Positions 9,391 to 18,078 of a DNA stretch of 64,000 bases are shown here, one piece after another. Within the stretch, counting starts at the first letter, position 1. The number at the start of each line of letters is the position of its first letter. Both the position numbers and the translations under genes were made by a program. The stretch lies in assembly GCA_001626925.1 (NCBI GenBank), contig LUOR01000004.1:1-64000 (forward strand), read 5' to 3'. The notes under the pieces were generated by a model, which was not told the origin of the DNA, made no database searches, and was given only the letters and a program-made list of their open reading frames with translations. The DNA is from Moraxellaceae bacterium REDSEA-S32_B1. GTDB taxonomy: Bacteria > Pseudomonadota > Gammaproteobacteria > Pseudomonadales > Moraxellaceae.

Positions 9391-10306
9391 GCCGAATACG
9401 AAAAGATTTAAATCCGCCCCCAAGCGCAATCTCAAAACACCAGCCACATTTAAAAAGCCTAAAGCCATGATCGATCAAGCATTTATTCGTCTACAAAAAA
9501 TCATCCCGCAACATGCGCTGAGCCGTCTTGTGGGCAAAGTTGCTGCCAGTGAGCAACCACTGCTCAAGACTGCGGTGATTTATGCTTTTAAACAAAAATA
9601 TGGTATCGATCTTTCCATCGCCGAAGCTGAAGAAATTAGCCGTTATCCATCGTTTAATGCCTTTTTTACCCGTGCGCTGAAAGAAGGTCAACGTCCGATT
9701 GATCACAATCCAAAGCATGTAGTTAGTCCAGCCGATGGTGCAATTTCACAACTCGGCAAGATCGAACAAGGCAAAATTTTCCAAGCTAAAGGGCAAAGCT
9801 ATACTGTAGAGCAATTGATCGCTGATCCAAACCTTGCTGAACCATTCCAAGATGGCGAATTTATTACCGTATATCTGTCACCAAAAGATTATCATCGTGT
9901 GCATATGCCATATGGCGGGAAATTGACGGAAACGCTGTATGTTCCAGGTGAATTATTCTCGGTGAATCAAGTCACGGCGGAAAATATCCCAGAACTATTT
10001 GCACGTAATGAGCGCATGGTGTGTTTGTTTGATACTGAGCTTGGTCGTATGGCGGTAGTCTTGGTTGGGGCGATGATCGTCGCAGGCATCGAAACGGTCG
10101 CAACAGGACAAGTTAAGCCAAACGGTCGTATCGAACTGCAAGAGCATGACATGACTTTAGAAAAAGGCGATGAACTGGGTCGATTCTATCTTGGCTCAAC
10201 GGCGATCGTCTTATTTGAAAAAGATAAAGTGAATTGGGATAGTCATTTCAAAGCCAATAGTGCGGTGCAAATGGGTCGTCCACTTGGGAAGACTAAAGAG
10301 TTATAA
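9383..10306 (+). CDS. psd: phosphatidylserine decarboxylase proenzyme (TTG start)
   Basis: Membrane-associated enzyme converting phosphatidylserine to phosphatidylethanolamine. The self-cleavage motif LGST is present; Ser272 becomes the pyruvoyl group and starts the small alpha chain. Other family motifs are [31 protein letters not shown] and PGELFSVN. I chose the TTG at 9383 because AAAGGAGA lies eight bases ahead and the codon overlaps the upstream TAA, giving 307 residues. The next option, ATG at 9467, lacks such a site and gives 279 residues, close to the usual length. The extra 28 residues are strongly basic, which could aid membrane binding. It forms an operon with the rhodanese gene. 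Confidence 0.92.
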   Translation: MNKPNTKRFKSAPKRNLKTPATFKKPKAMIDQAFIRLQKIIPQHALSRLVGKVAASEQPLLKTAVIYAFKQKYGIDLSIAEAEEISRYPSFNAFFTRALKEGQRPIDHNPKHVVSPADGAISQLGKIEQGKIFQAKGQSYTVEQLIADPNLAEPFQDGEFITVYLSPKDYHRVHMPYGGKLTETLYVPGELFSVNQVTAENIPELFARNERMVCLFDTELGRMAVVLVGAMIVAGIETVATGQVKPNGRIELQEHDMTLEKGDELGRFYLGSTAIVLFEKDKVNWDSHFKANSAVQMGRPLGKTKEL

Positions 10307-10379
10307 CTTCAATTTCTTTTTTTAGTTTTGGCTTGGTTTTAATAGTGAATACGATAATTTAATAGAGTGAGTTGATGTG

Positions 10380-10634
10380 ATGAAACATCCTGATATTAAG
10401 ATTCATGATTGAATATTAGTTGGAACTCGTAAATGTGTTGTTAGACGTATTTATGACTCAAACTCACAATTTGGAGTTTGTGAAGTTGTTTTTAATAAAG
10501 ATAAACCAACTACACATGATGTTTGTTGGAATGGTGAGGAGTGGTGCTTTCCAGATCGACCAGATTTCGGAGGATACGTACCAAAAAGTTGTTATGATAC
10601 TAGAAAGTTATTAAGTGGATTAGATTATTATTAG
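10380..10634 (+). pseudogene. small Cys/Trp-rich protein gene broken by in-frame TGA
   Basis: From the ATG at 10380 the frame reads MKHPDIKIHD, then TGA (10410-10412), then an open frame of 73 codons to TAG. The downstream part is protein-like (RKCVVRRIYDSNSQFGVCE, VCWNGEEWCFPDRPDFGGY), with five Cys and two Trp. The TGA sits where a TGG tryptophan codon would give an unbroken 84-residue protein, so a single G-to-A change is the likely lesion. Small proteins of this kind exist as hypotheticals in Acinetobacter, from memory only. A 64-codon frame in another phase (10420-10614) is a shadow. Readthrough is possible but unlikely. Confidence 0.6.
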
Positions 10635-10674
10635 ACTTGTATTGAAGTCAATATGCTTTAACTTTGTGTGAAAT

Positions 10675-10709
10675 AAAAAAAGCCCATATCATTTGATATG
10701 GGCTTTTTA
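10675..10709 (-). terminator. terminator after tandem tRNA-Glu genes
   Basis: An 11-bp perfect stem (AGCCCATATCA at 10681-10691, TGATATGGGCT at 10694-10704) is flanked by an A-run on the left and TTTTT on the right. It lies just downstream of the leftward tRNA-Glu genes and can also terminate rightward transcripts. Confidence 0.85.
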
Positions 10710-10714
10710 GAATT

Positions 10715-10790
10715 TGGCGTCCCTACGGGGATTCGAACCCCGGTTACCGCCGTGAAAGGGCGATGTCCTAGGCCTCTAGACGATAGGGAC
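10715..10790 (-). tRNA. tRNA-Glu (anticodon TTC)
   Basis: On the minus strand this 76-base gene starts GTCCCTATCGTCTAGAGGCC and ends with an encoded CCA. The acceptor arms GTCCCTA/TAGGGAC pair fully. The anticodon loop CCTTTCACG gives anticodon TTC, and the T-arm holds GGTTCGAAT. It is the second gene of a tandem pair and is followed by a terminator. Confidence 0.97.
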
Positions 10791-10859
10791 TAATATGAGG
10801 CATGTTCCGATTTAGAATATTTAACTTCTAAAACACTTTAATCCTTTTAGGTATTAAAG

Positions 10860-10935
10860 TGGCGTCCCTACGGGGATTCGAACCCCGGTTACCGCCGTGA
10901 AAGGGCGATGTCCTAGGCCTCTAGACGATAGGGAC
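10860..10935 (-). tRNA. tRNA-Glu (anticodon TTC), second copy
   Basis: A 76-base copy identical in sequence to the gene at 10715-10790, with the same TTC anticodon, fully paired acceptor stem and encoded CCA. About 69 bases separate the copies, and both read leftward, so one transcript probably carries both. Confidence 0.97.
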
Positions 10936-11158
10936 GCAGAGTACAAGTGACTGCCATGATTTAAGACATGACATGAATCTGCTTGCTTAGAACGAGGTGC
11001 ATTGTAATGGCATATCTTTGATGATGCAAACGATTTCAGAAGTCTGCATCGCCAATCGCATTATTTTTATACGGTGTTTGTCTAAGAATTATGCAATGCG
11101 ATGGCGTTCTGAAAAACACATTGGGTTTTCAAAAATCAACCGTATTCAAAAATGATGC

Positions 11159-11668
11159 TTATTGCTTATAAATACTACAAGAAAAATGATTGCTTTCTTG
11201 TTCCAATCGACTTTTCTTACGGTGTTCTGCCGCTTCAAAACGACACTGTTGCACCGCATTTTCAATGACTAAAGGTGGAATCGCTTTAGGTTTGCGATGC
11301 TCATCGACGGCAACCATGGTGAAATAACAGGTATTGGTATGGCGAATGGTGCGTTGTTGGATATTTTGCGCTTGGACACGGATGCCGATTTCCATTGAGG
11401 TTTTCCCAACAAAGTTGACACTGGCAAGAAAAGTCACCAATTCACCCACATGGATCGGCTCTTTAAATAATACTTGATCGACTGAAAGCGTGACCACATA
11501 GCTACCACTGTATTGACTGGCACAGGCAAACGCCGCTTGATCAAGCAATCTTAAAATCGTACCGCCATGCACATTTCCAGCAAAGTTTGCCATGTTTGGC
11601 GTCATCAGCACAGACATAGATAGTTCGGCCTGTGGGTTGGCTTGAGTGACTGGATCAAGTGGGGACAT
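11159..11668 (-). CDS. acyl-CoA thioesterase, hotdog fold (YciA-like)
   Basis: A 169-residue hotdog-fold enzyme that hydrolyses acyl-CoA to free acid and CoA. The motif MTPNMANFAGNVHGGTILRLLDQAAF holds the conserved Asn/His-Gly-Gly and the Asp in the catalytic helix. VTLSVDQVLFKEPIHVGELV and NFVGKTSMEIGI are typical of the YciA/BFIT group. A short hydrophilic tail follows the fold (after residue 135). GGAAAG before the ATG serves as SD. It stands alone, divergent from parC. The preferred chain length cannot be read from the sequence. Confidence 0.9.
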   Translation of the reverse strand: MSPLDPVTQANPQAELSMSVLMTPNMANFAGNVHGGTILRLLDQAAFACASQYSGSYVVTLSVDQVLFKEPIHVGELVTFLASVNFVGKTSMEIGIRVQAQNIQQRTIRHTNTCYFTMVAVDEHRKPKAIPPLVIENAVQQCRFEAAEHRKKSRLEQESNHFSCSIYKQ

Positions 11669-11998
11669 ATTTTACTTTCCTTATCGACTTGGCGCTTAGC
11701 TTGGGATAAGGTTGATCTTTGAGAGCAACATTTTTTAACATCAATGCGTTAACCACATTTTCTAATTAGAGTGATTGAGCACACCGCTGTGAACTAATTA
11801 TACGCCGAAAATAAAATACCGACTGAAAATCTTGTGTTCGTAGCGCATAGAAGCTCACGATAGATCATGCCTAAAGCCTTAAATAATGCAAAGACATGAC
11901 TTGTCGTGCGCTGTGCAATAACACTTGCCGAAATAGACATTGCACTTTAGCATAGCAAAACATTGATAAAATAATTTCACTAGGAATACATCCATCAC
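11669..11998. other. divergent intergenic region before parC
   Basis: A 330-base gap between the leftward thioesterase and rightward parC. I see no gene, RNA or strong terminator. A short inverted repeat, CTAATTAG at 11762-11769 and CTAATTA at 11794-11800, could be an operator but is AT-rich and may be chance. Promoters for both genes must lie here. Confidence 0.4.
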
Positions 11999-14230
11999 AT
12001 GAGTAGCCTTGTCCATCACGCCACTGAAAACCGCTCTGTTGCTGAGTTTACCGAACAAGCCTATTTAAACTACGCCATGTATGTGATTATGGATCGTGCA
12101 TTGCCACATATCAGTGATGGTCTGAAGCCTGTGCAGCGTCGTATCGTCTATGCGATGAGCGAACTTGGGCTAAAAAATTCAGGTAAACCAAAGAAATCTG
12201 CTCGTACCGTCGGTGATGTGCTCGGTAAATATCATCCGCATGGCGACAGCGCATGTTATGAAGCGATGGTGTTGATGGCACAGCCGTTTAGCTACCGCTA
12301 TCCATTTATCGAAGGTCAGGGCAACTGGGGCTCACCTGACGATCCAAAATCTTTCGCTGCGATGCGTTATACCGAAGCTAAACTGTCGAATTATAGTGAA
12401 CTGTTACTGAGCGAACTCGGTCAAGGCACCTGTGAATGGCAAGACAACTTTGACGGCAGTCTAAAAGAACCTGTCACTATGCCTGCTCGTGTACCGAATA
12501 TCTTACTCAATGGTACGACAGGGATTGCGGTCGGTATGGCAACCGATATTCCGCCACATAATCTGCGTGAAGTGGTCAAAGGCACCATTGCCCTAATTAA
12601 AAATGCCAACCTGACCGATGAAAAATTACAAAACATTATCCCAGGCCCTGATTTACCGACCCATGCCGAGATTATTACTCGACCTGAAGAGCTCTTAAAA
12701 ATCCAAACGACTGGGCGTGGTAGCTATCGCATGCGTGCGGTCTACACCGTTGATAAACAAGCGGATAAACACGAAATCGTGATTCAGCATCTACCGTATC
12801 AAGTGTCAGGCTCGAAAGTATTGACACAGATCGCCGACCAAATGCAAGCGAAAAAGTTGCCATTTGTTACTGATCTTCGGGATGAATCTGACCATAAAAA
12901 CCCAACGCGATTGGTGATCGTACTGCGTTCCAATCGTGTCGATGTCGAAGCGATCATGAGTCATCTCTTTGCTACGACAGATTTGGAAAGTAGCTATCGG
13001 GTCAATCTAAATATGATTGGTGCGGATGGTCGCCCACAGGTCAAGTCGATTCGTCAAATTCTCTTGGAATGGATCGAAATTCGCACCGAAACCATTACCA
13101 ACCGACTGCGTTATCACCTGAATAAAATCGAAAAGCGCTTACATATCTTGGCGGGCTTACTCATCGCCTACCTCGACATAGATACCGTCATTAAAATTAT
13201 CCGTGAAGAAGATAAGCCAAAGCCTGTATTGATGGCGCATTTTGGTATTGATGAGATACAAGCCGAAGCGATTTTAGAACTCAAGTTACGTCATTTAGCA
13301 CGTCTTGAAGAAATGGAAATTCGTAGAGAGCAAGATGAGTTGGCGGAACGTGCAGCGGTAATTCGTGAACAATTGGAAAATCCTGAATCACTGAAAAAAC
13401 TGATGATCGAAGAACTGACAGAAGATGCTAAAAAGTTTGGCGATGATCGTCGCTCTGAGATCGTCTTGCGTGAAGATGCAGTGCAAATCAAAGAATCAGA
13501 TCTTGCCCCTGCGGAAACAGTTACTGTTGTTATCTCTGAAGCAGGTTGGATTCGTATGGCAAAAGGCGAAGTCGATGCCACGCAGCTCAACTATCGTGCA
13601 GGGGATAAATATTTAGACTCCACCACAGGCAAATCCAATCAAAAAGTCTATCTGCTTGACCATACTGGACGAAGTTACGCATTGGCTGCAAGTGGTTTAC
13701 CGTCGGCACGAGGGCAAGGTGAGCCACTGACTTCAAAATTGAATCCTGCGACTGGTGCACAGTTTATCCAAGTGATCATGGGTGCAGATGACGTTGCGAC
13801 TGTGACTTTGAGCTCGCAGGGTTATGGATTCTTATCTGAGTTGAAGCAACTTGATACTTCTGCCAAAGCGGGTAAAAATTATTTATCTGTAACAGAAGGT
13901 TTCAAAACTATGCCGATTGCGTTTGCTCAGGGCAAATCACATTTGGCATTGCTCAGTCAGCAAGGTCGATTGCTCATTATAGATCTTGAATCTTTACCAA
14001 AGCTCAATAAAGGCAAAGGAAACAAGATGATGCAACTAGACAAAGAAGATGAACTACTCGGTCATATTGCTCTGAATTTGACAGAAGATGTGTTAAAAAT
14101 ACAGGTGGGTAGTCGATTCTTGAGCTTAAAAGGAGAAGACTTGAAAGCCTACTATGGTAAAAAAGCGACAAAAGGCAAACTTTTACCTCGAGGCTATCAA
14201 AAAGCACAGCGATTATTACTTGATATCTGA
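11999..14230 (+). CDS. parC: DNA topoisomerase IV subunit A
   Basis: A 743-residue subunit of topoisomerase IV, which decatenates daughter chromosomes with ParE. The cleavage domain has [12 protein letters not shown] and [11 protein letters not shown], with Tyr124 as the DNA-linking residue. The quinolone-resistance region reads [15 protein letters not shown], with Ser84 and Glu88 (E. coli Ser80 and Glu84) intact, so no classical ParC resistance change is present. A coiled coil follows (about 430-490, [19 protein letters not shown]). The C-terminal beta-propeller is short, which separates it from GyrA. Length fits Acinetobacter ParC. It is monocistronic. Confidence 0.96.
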   Translation: MSSLVHHATENRSVAEFTEQAYLNYAMYVIMDRALPHISDGLKPVQRRIVYAMSELGLKNSGKPKKSARTVGDVLGKYHPHGDSACYEAMVLMAQPFSYRYPFIEGQGNWGSPDDPKSFAAMRYTEAKLSNYSELLLSELGQGTCEWQDNFDGSLKEPVTMPARVPNILLNGTTGIAVGMATDIPPHNLREVVKGTIALIKNANLTDEKLQNIIPGPDLPTHAEIITRPEELLKIQTTGRGSYRMRAVYTVDKQADKHEIVIQHLPYQVSGSKVLTQIADQMQAKKLPFVTDLRDESDHKNPTRLVIVLRSNRVDVEAIMSHLFATTDLESSYRVNLNMIGADGRPQVKSIRQILLEWIEIRTETITNRLRYHLNKIEKRLHILAGLLIAYLDIDTVIKIIREEDKPKPVLMAHFGIDEIQAEAILELKLRHLARLEEMEIRREQDELAERAAVIREQLENPESLKKLMIEELTEDAKKFGDDRRSEIVLREDAVQIKESDLAPAETVTVVISEAGWIRMAKGEVDATQLNYRAGDKYLDSTTGKSNQKVYLLDHTGRSYALAASGLPSARGQGEPLTSKLNPATGAQFIQVIMGADDVATVTLSSQGYGFLSELKQLDTSAKAGKNYLSVTEGFKTMPIAFAQGKSHLALLSQQGRLLIIDLESLPKLNKGKGNKMMQLDKEDELLGHIALNLTEDVLKIQVGSRFLSLKGEDLKAYYGKKATKGKLLPRGYQKAQRLLLDI

Positions 14231-14496
14231 CTCGGTATCAACGTATAGTCAAGGTGTGCGGTAGATGTTTTTCAACATTTAAACAATAGCCATGGACAAG
14301 GTGAAATATTAATCTCTTGATCAAAATCTCCTCCATGAAAACATTTAGGCGGTTTGGTGAGGCATTACACTTGATTAAGCAAAAATTATTAACACAACTT
14401 TGTCCATTGCAAAGCAAGTAATCATATCTAGACAGATTGACTGGAAATCACAGTCTGACTTGATGCAAGAAAATATTTTTGGGAGTAGTGGGTACT

Positions 14497-16194
14497 ATGG
14501 ACAAAGTTTGGTTAAAAACGCATGAGAAATTTGGAATTCCGTCAGATATTTCTATGCCAGCAGAAAATACATCGTTGATTGATATTTTCGAACAAAATTT
14601 TAAGAAGTTTGGTTCACGTGATGCGTTTATTTTCATGGACAAAACCATGTCTTTCGCTGAACTTGAAGATCATAGCCGTCGATTTGCAGCATATTTACAA
14701 AGTTTGAATTTGCCAAAAGGCTCTCGCGTTGCGGTGATGATGCCGAACGTCTTCCAATACCCGATCGTTCAAATCGGCGTATTCCTTGCAGGTTTGGTCT
14801 TGGTCAATGTCAACCCACTGTATACAACTCGTGAGCTTGAGCATCAATTGAATGACTCAGGTGCGCAGGTTTTGGTTGTTGTTGAAAACTTTGCCAGTGT
14901 CTATCAACCAATCCACGGTAAAACAACGGTGAAACACGTTGTCGTGACTGGTGTAGGTGACATGCTTGGTATGCTCAAAGGTACATTGGTGAACTTCGTA
15001 CTGCGTAAAGTACGTAAGCAAGTGCCAGAGTGGAGCATTCCAGGTCACGAATCATTCAAATCTGCATTGTCAAAAGTGTCAGCAAGCAAATATCAACGTC
15101 CAACGGTGAGCTTAAGCGACACAGCGGTACTACAATACACTGGTGGTACGACAGGTGTATCTAAAGGTGCAGAGCTTACGCATCGCAACCTCGTTGCAAA
15201 TCTGCTTCAATGTGAAGGCATCTTCTCTTCAAAATTTGGTGAAGGTGATGCAGCAGAAGGCGATAAGATCGTTTGTGCGCTTCCGCTTTATCACATTTTT
15301 GCATTCATGGTGTGTGCGCTATACGGTATGTATAAAGGCCAAACTAACATCTTGATTCCAAATCCACGTGACTTACCTGCGGTGGTTGGCGAGCTTCGTA
15401 AATACAAGCCATCATTCTTCCCTGCGGTCAACACATTGTTCAATGCGTTGGTCAACAATGAAGAGTTTAAACAACTCGATCATAGCAACCTCAAAATGGC
15501 AATGGGTGGTGGTATGGCTGTATTGCCATCGACTGCGGATGCTTGGAAAAAAGTAACAGGGACAACGATCATCGAAGGTTATGGTCTATCTGAAACTTCT
15601 CCAGTTGCGACTGCGAATCCACCGATTAACGAAGACTTTACAGGGACAATTGGTGTGCCATTACCTGCAACTGAAGTGGCGATCTTGGATGACGAAGGTA
15701 ATCCGATTGCACTGGGTACATTGGATAATGAAGGCAATCCACAAGCAGGTGAAATCTCGATCCGTGGTCCACAGGTGATGAAAGGCTATTGGAACCGCCC
15801 TGAAGAAACTGCAAAAGTCATGACTAAAGACGGTTTCTTCCGTACTGGTGATGTCGGTATCATGAATGATGAAGGTTACTTCAAGATCGTCGATCGTAAG
15901 AAAGACATGATCTTGGTATCAGGCTTCAACGTCTACCCAAGTGAGATCGAAGAAGTTGTGACGCAACATCCAAAAGTATTGGAAGCGGCTGCGATCGGTG
16001 TACCTGATGAAAAATCAGGCGAAGTACCAAAACTGTTCGTTGTGAAAAAAGATGAAAGCTTAACAGCCGAAGAAGTATTGGCATTCACCAAGCAAAACTT
16101 AACAGGTTATAAGCAACCACGTTATGTTGAGTTCTTGCAAGAATTGCCAAAATCGAACGTCGGTAAAATCCTCCGTAAAGATTTGCGTAAGTAA
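14497..16194 (+). CDS. fadD: long-chain fatty acid-CoA ligase
   Basis: A 565-residue adenylate-forming enzyme that activates fatty acids to acyl-CoA with ATP, feeding beta-oxidation and phospholipid synthesis. The AMP/ATP-binding P-loop is YTGGTTGVSKGAELTH. GYGLSETSPVA is the adenine-binding motif and FRTGDVGIMNDEGYFKIVDRKKDMI the hinge and FACS signature. The C-terminal catalytic lysine motif PKSNVGKILRK is intact. I place the start at the ATG at 14497, with GGGAG 11 bases upstream; a TTG at 14479 has no good site. A strong terminator follows. It is the general FadD type, not a short-chain Acs. Confidence 0.94.
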   Translation: MDKVWLKTHEKFGIPSDISMPAENTSLIDIFEQNFKKFGSRDAFIFMDKTMSFAELEDHSRRFAAYLQSLNLPKGSRVAVMMPNVFQYPIVQIGVFLAGLVLVNVNPLYTTRELEHQLNDSGAQVLVVVENFASVYQPIHGKTTVKHVVVTGVGDMLGMLKGTLVNFVLRKVRKQVPEWSIPGHESFKSALSKVSASKYQRPTVSLSDTAVLQYTGGTTGVSKGAELTHRNLVANLLQCEGIFSSKFGEGDAAEGDKIVCALPLYHIFAFMVCALYGMYKGQTNILIPNPRDLPAVVGELRKYKPSFFPAVNTLFNALVNNEEFKQLDHSNLKMAMGGGMAVLPSTADAWKKVTGTTIIEGYGLSETSPVATANPPINEDFTGTIGVPLPATEVAILDDEGNPIALGTLDNEGNPQAGEISIRGPQVMKGYWNRPEETAKVMTKDGFFRTGDVGIMNDEGYFKIVDRKKDMILVSGFNVYPSEIEEVVTQHPKVLEAAAIGVPDEKSGEVPKLFVVKKDESLTAEEVLAFTKQNLTGYKQPRYVEFLQELPKSNVGKILRKDLRK

Positions 16195-16218
16195 TTCGCT
16201 TAAGCATAATCAAGACAA

Positions 16219-16246
16219 TAAAAAAGCAGCTTCGGCTGCTTTTTTG
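16219..16246 (+). terminator. fadD terminator
   Basis: A GC stem GCAGC/GCTGC closed by a TTCG tetraloop, extended by A5/T6 pairing. It lies about 25 bases after the fadD stop and may also serve the leftward gene that ends at 16303. Confidence 0.88.
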
Positions 16247-16302
16247 TGTTTTCGGTTTCATGCAATGTTATTCATACTTTAGACATAACAAAGGGAACAA
16301 AA

Positions 16303-16749
16303 TTATTTAGCCTGACGATTCATCATTGCACGTTCAAACATTGGACGTGACAGTCCAATCAGTGAGATAAATAAAATCATCGAAAGGAGCTGACGCTTTA
16401 ACCCACCGACATTAAACTGCATGCCATAACTCAAATAATTATCCACCAAGCAGTACAGCAAAACGACTGCTAAAGTGATCGTCAGCGACTTCTTATTAAT
16501 CCCCACCATGACAAAGCTGATACAGAGCACAAACGCCGTGCCAATCGTTGACCAAATATTCCAATTGGCAAAGACCACACTGAGCAAGATCGCCAAGACA
16601 GGTAGAACGTACCAAAGAATACGGTCAAGTTGCTGACCGTACTTTTGCTGTGCAACAAGTGCCTGTTCAAGTGCTTCTTGATGACTTTGTTGGTCTGTTT
16701 GTTTTGAGCGCTTTTGTTGCGCATGCTGTTGAGGGTTGTGTTTAGTCAT
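16303..16749 (-). CDS. hypothetical membrane protein
   Basis: A 148-residue protein not recognised. A hydrophilic Gln/Lys/His-rich N-terminus (residues 1-40) precedes about four hydrophobic helices, near 43-60, 63-82, 87-103 and 115-133. It ends in a basic tail (FERAMMNRQAK). This suggests a small inner-membrane protein with a disordered cytoplasmic head. The ATG at 16749 is preferred; a TTG at 16773 would add eight residues. It converges on fadD. Confidence 0.6.
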   Translation of the reverse strand: MTKHNPQQHAQQKRSKQTDQQSHQEALEQALVAQQKYGQQLDRILWYVLPVLAILLSVVFANWNIWSTIGTAFVLCISFVMVGINKKSLTITLAVVLLYCLVDNYLSYGMQFNVGGLKRQLLSMILFISLIGLSRPMFERAMMNRQAK

Positions 16750-16898
16750 AGAGCTGAGCCATTCAAGATGCAAAAAAGTATGCGAAGAAATGCGAATACA
16801 GAAAATAAATATCGAAAAATCGAGATCATGGTATCATGCCTCGATTGAATCGGTCACTGATTCACATTGAAATTCAAAACACATTTTCGAGGATAGAT

Positions 16899-17294
16899 AT
16901 GCATAGCTTAAATATCGTGATATTGATCATTTTAATTGCATGTTTATTGCCTTATGTTTTTGCATTTATTGCACGCTCAACATCGAGCTACGATCCAAAA
17001 ATTCACGATAGTCACCGCCAAGTGGTTGAGCAGTCACAAGGCATTACCAAGCGTGCCGATGCCGTTCAGAAAAATAGCTATGAAGGCTTGCCGTTATTTA
17101 TCGCTGCAATGTTGATTGCAGATTATTTGGTGGTGCCTGATATTTATGTCGTCACTTTGGGAATTGCTTATCTGATTTTGCGCATTATTTATGGTTTGTG
17201 TTATTTGGCGAATTTTAATCGTTTGCGCTCGGTATTTTGGTTGCTGGCGACCTTGTGTCCAGTCTGTCTTTTGATGATTTGTATGCGGATTTAG
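16899..17294 (+). CDS. MAPEG family membrane protein
   Basis: A 131-residue protein with four hydrophobic segments. YEGLPLFIAAMLIADYL and IAYLILRIIYGLCYLANFNRLRS match the MAPEG family (membrane-associated proteins in eicosanoid and glutathione metabolism), whose bacterial members resemble microsomal glutathione S-transferases. The E-x-x-P-L-F and R-x-x-Y-x-x-x-Y patterns are conserved. I start at the ATG at 16899 because CGAGGA sits six to eleven bases ahead; an upstream ATG at 16836 lacks a site and gives a non-conserved leader. It is monocistronic and the biochemical activity is unknown. Confidence 0.82.
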   Translation: MHSLNIVILIILIACLLPYVFAFIARSTSSYDPKIHDSHRQVVEQSQGITKRADAVQKNSYEGLPLFIAAMLIADYLVVPDIYVVTLGIAYLILRIIYGLCYLANFNRLRSVFWLLATLCPVCLLMICMRI

Positions 17295-17325
17295 TCCCCA
17301 AATATCATGACAATTCTTTGCGTAA

Positions 17326-17359
17326 TTGACAGCGCAATCAGTTGAGATTTAAGTATAAT
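17326..17359 (+). promoter_or_regulatory. possible ppa promoter
   Basis: Perfect hexamers TTGACA (17326-17331) and TATAAT (17354-17359) lie upstream of ppa, but the 22-base spacer is longer than the usual 16-18. The -10, preceded by TAAG, may act with another -35. Transcription would start near 17366, giving a leader of about 95 bases. Confidence 0.35.
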
Positions 17360-17461
17360 AGGGCAACTAAATATTTTAGGTGATAATACCCTGCAATTCT
17401 CAAAATTTAATGATTGCATTTTATTATCGCAATTTAATTCACCACAGACAAAGAGTGAGCT

Positions 17462-17989
17462 ATGAGTTACAACAATATCCCTCCAGGTAAAGACGCACCA
17501 AACGACATCTACGTGATCGTTGAAATCCCTGCCAATGCTGCACCGATCAAATACGAAATTGATAAAGATTCTGATGCATTGTTTGTAGACCGTTTCATGG
17601 GTACAGCGATGTTCTATCCTGCGAACTACGGTTATGTGCCAAATACTTTGTCAGAAGATGGCGATCCGCTAGATGTGTTGGTGGTTACACCGCATCCAGT
17701 GGCTGCGGGTTCTGTGATTCGTTGCCGTCCAGTGGGCAAGTTGAATATGGAAGATGATGGTGGTATTGATGCGAAATTGATCGCTGTACCACACGAGAAA
17801 CTTTCTCCACTGTACAAAGACGTGCAAGAATATACTGATCTTCCGCCATTGTTGATCAGCCAAATCGAACACTTCTTCTCGCATTACAAAGATTTAGAGC
17901 CTGGTAAATGGGTAAAAATCAGTGGTTGGGAAAATGCTGAAGTGGCCAAAGCTGAAATCCTAAAATCAATTGAAGCTGCGAAAAAATAA
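17462..17989 (+). CDS. ppa: inorganic pyrophosphatase, family I
   Basis: A 175-residue soluble enzyme that hydrolyses pyrophosphate and drives biosynthetic reactions forward. Family I residues are visible: [28 protein letters not shown], and the metal-binding signature DGDPLDVLV (D-x-D-P-x-D). LMEDDGG-type acidic residues and [16 protein letters not shown] complete the active site. Length matches the E. coli enzyme. GAGTGAGCT lies before the ATG. It is monocistronic and followed by a strong terminator. Confidence 0.96.
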   Translation: MSYNNIPPGKDAPNDIYVIVEIPANAAPIKYEIDKDSDALFVDRFMGTAMFYPANYGYVPNTLSEDGDPLDVLVVTPHPVAAGSVIRCRPVGKLNMEDDGGIDAKLIAVPHEKLSPLYKDVQEYTDLPPLLISQIEHFFSHYKDLEPGKWVKISGWENAEVAKAEILKSIEAAKK

Positions 17990-18002
17990 GCGAATTGATT
18001 GT

Positions 18003-18032
18003 AAAAAAAGACCGCAAATGCGGTCTTTTTTT
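18003..18032 (+). terminator. ppa terminator
   Basis: Stem GACCGCA/TGCGGTC with an AA loop, flanked by A7 and T7. It lies 14 bases after the ppa stop and can act on the leftward channel gene as well. Confidence 0.9.
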
Positions 18033-18078
18033 ATGGGCTTAACTAAGTGATTTATTACTAAGTGATTTATTGTTGATT

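Noticed and set aside
10420-10614. 64-codon open frame before the tRNA-Glu genes
   Set aside because: The other frame (10380-10634) is far more protein-like, so this one is a shadow of the pseudogene.
10715-10935. tandem identical 76-base repeats
   Set aside because: They are two complete tRNA-Glu genes, not a mobile repeat or CRISPR.
11762-11800. CTAATTAG / CTAATTA inverted repeat upstream of parC
   Set aside because: Short, AT-only and of a kind expected by chance in AT-rich intergenic DNA.
13291-13590. 99-codon minus-strand frame within parC
   Set aside because: Entirely inside a conserved gene, with Ser/Arg/Ile-rich composition typical of antisense frames.
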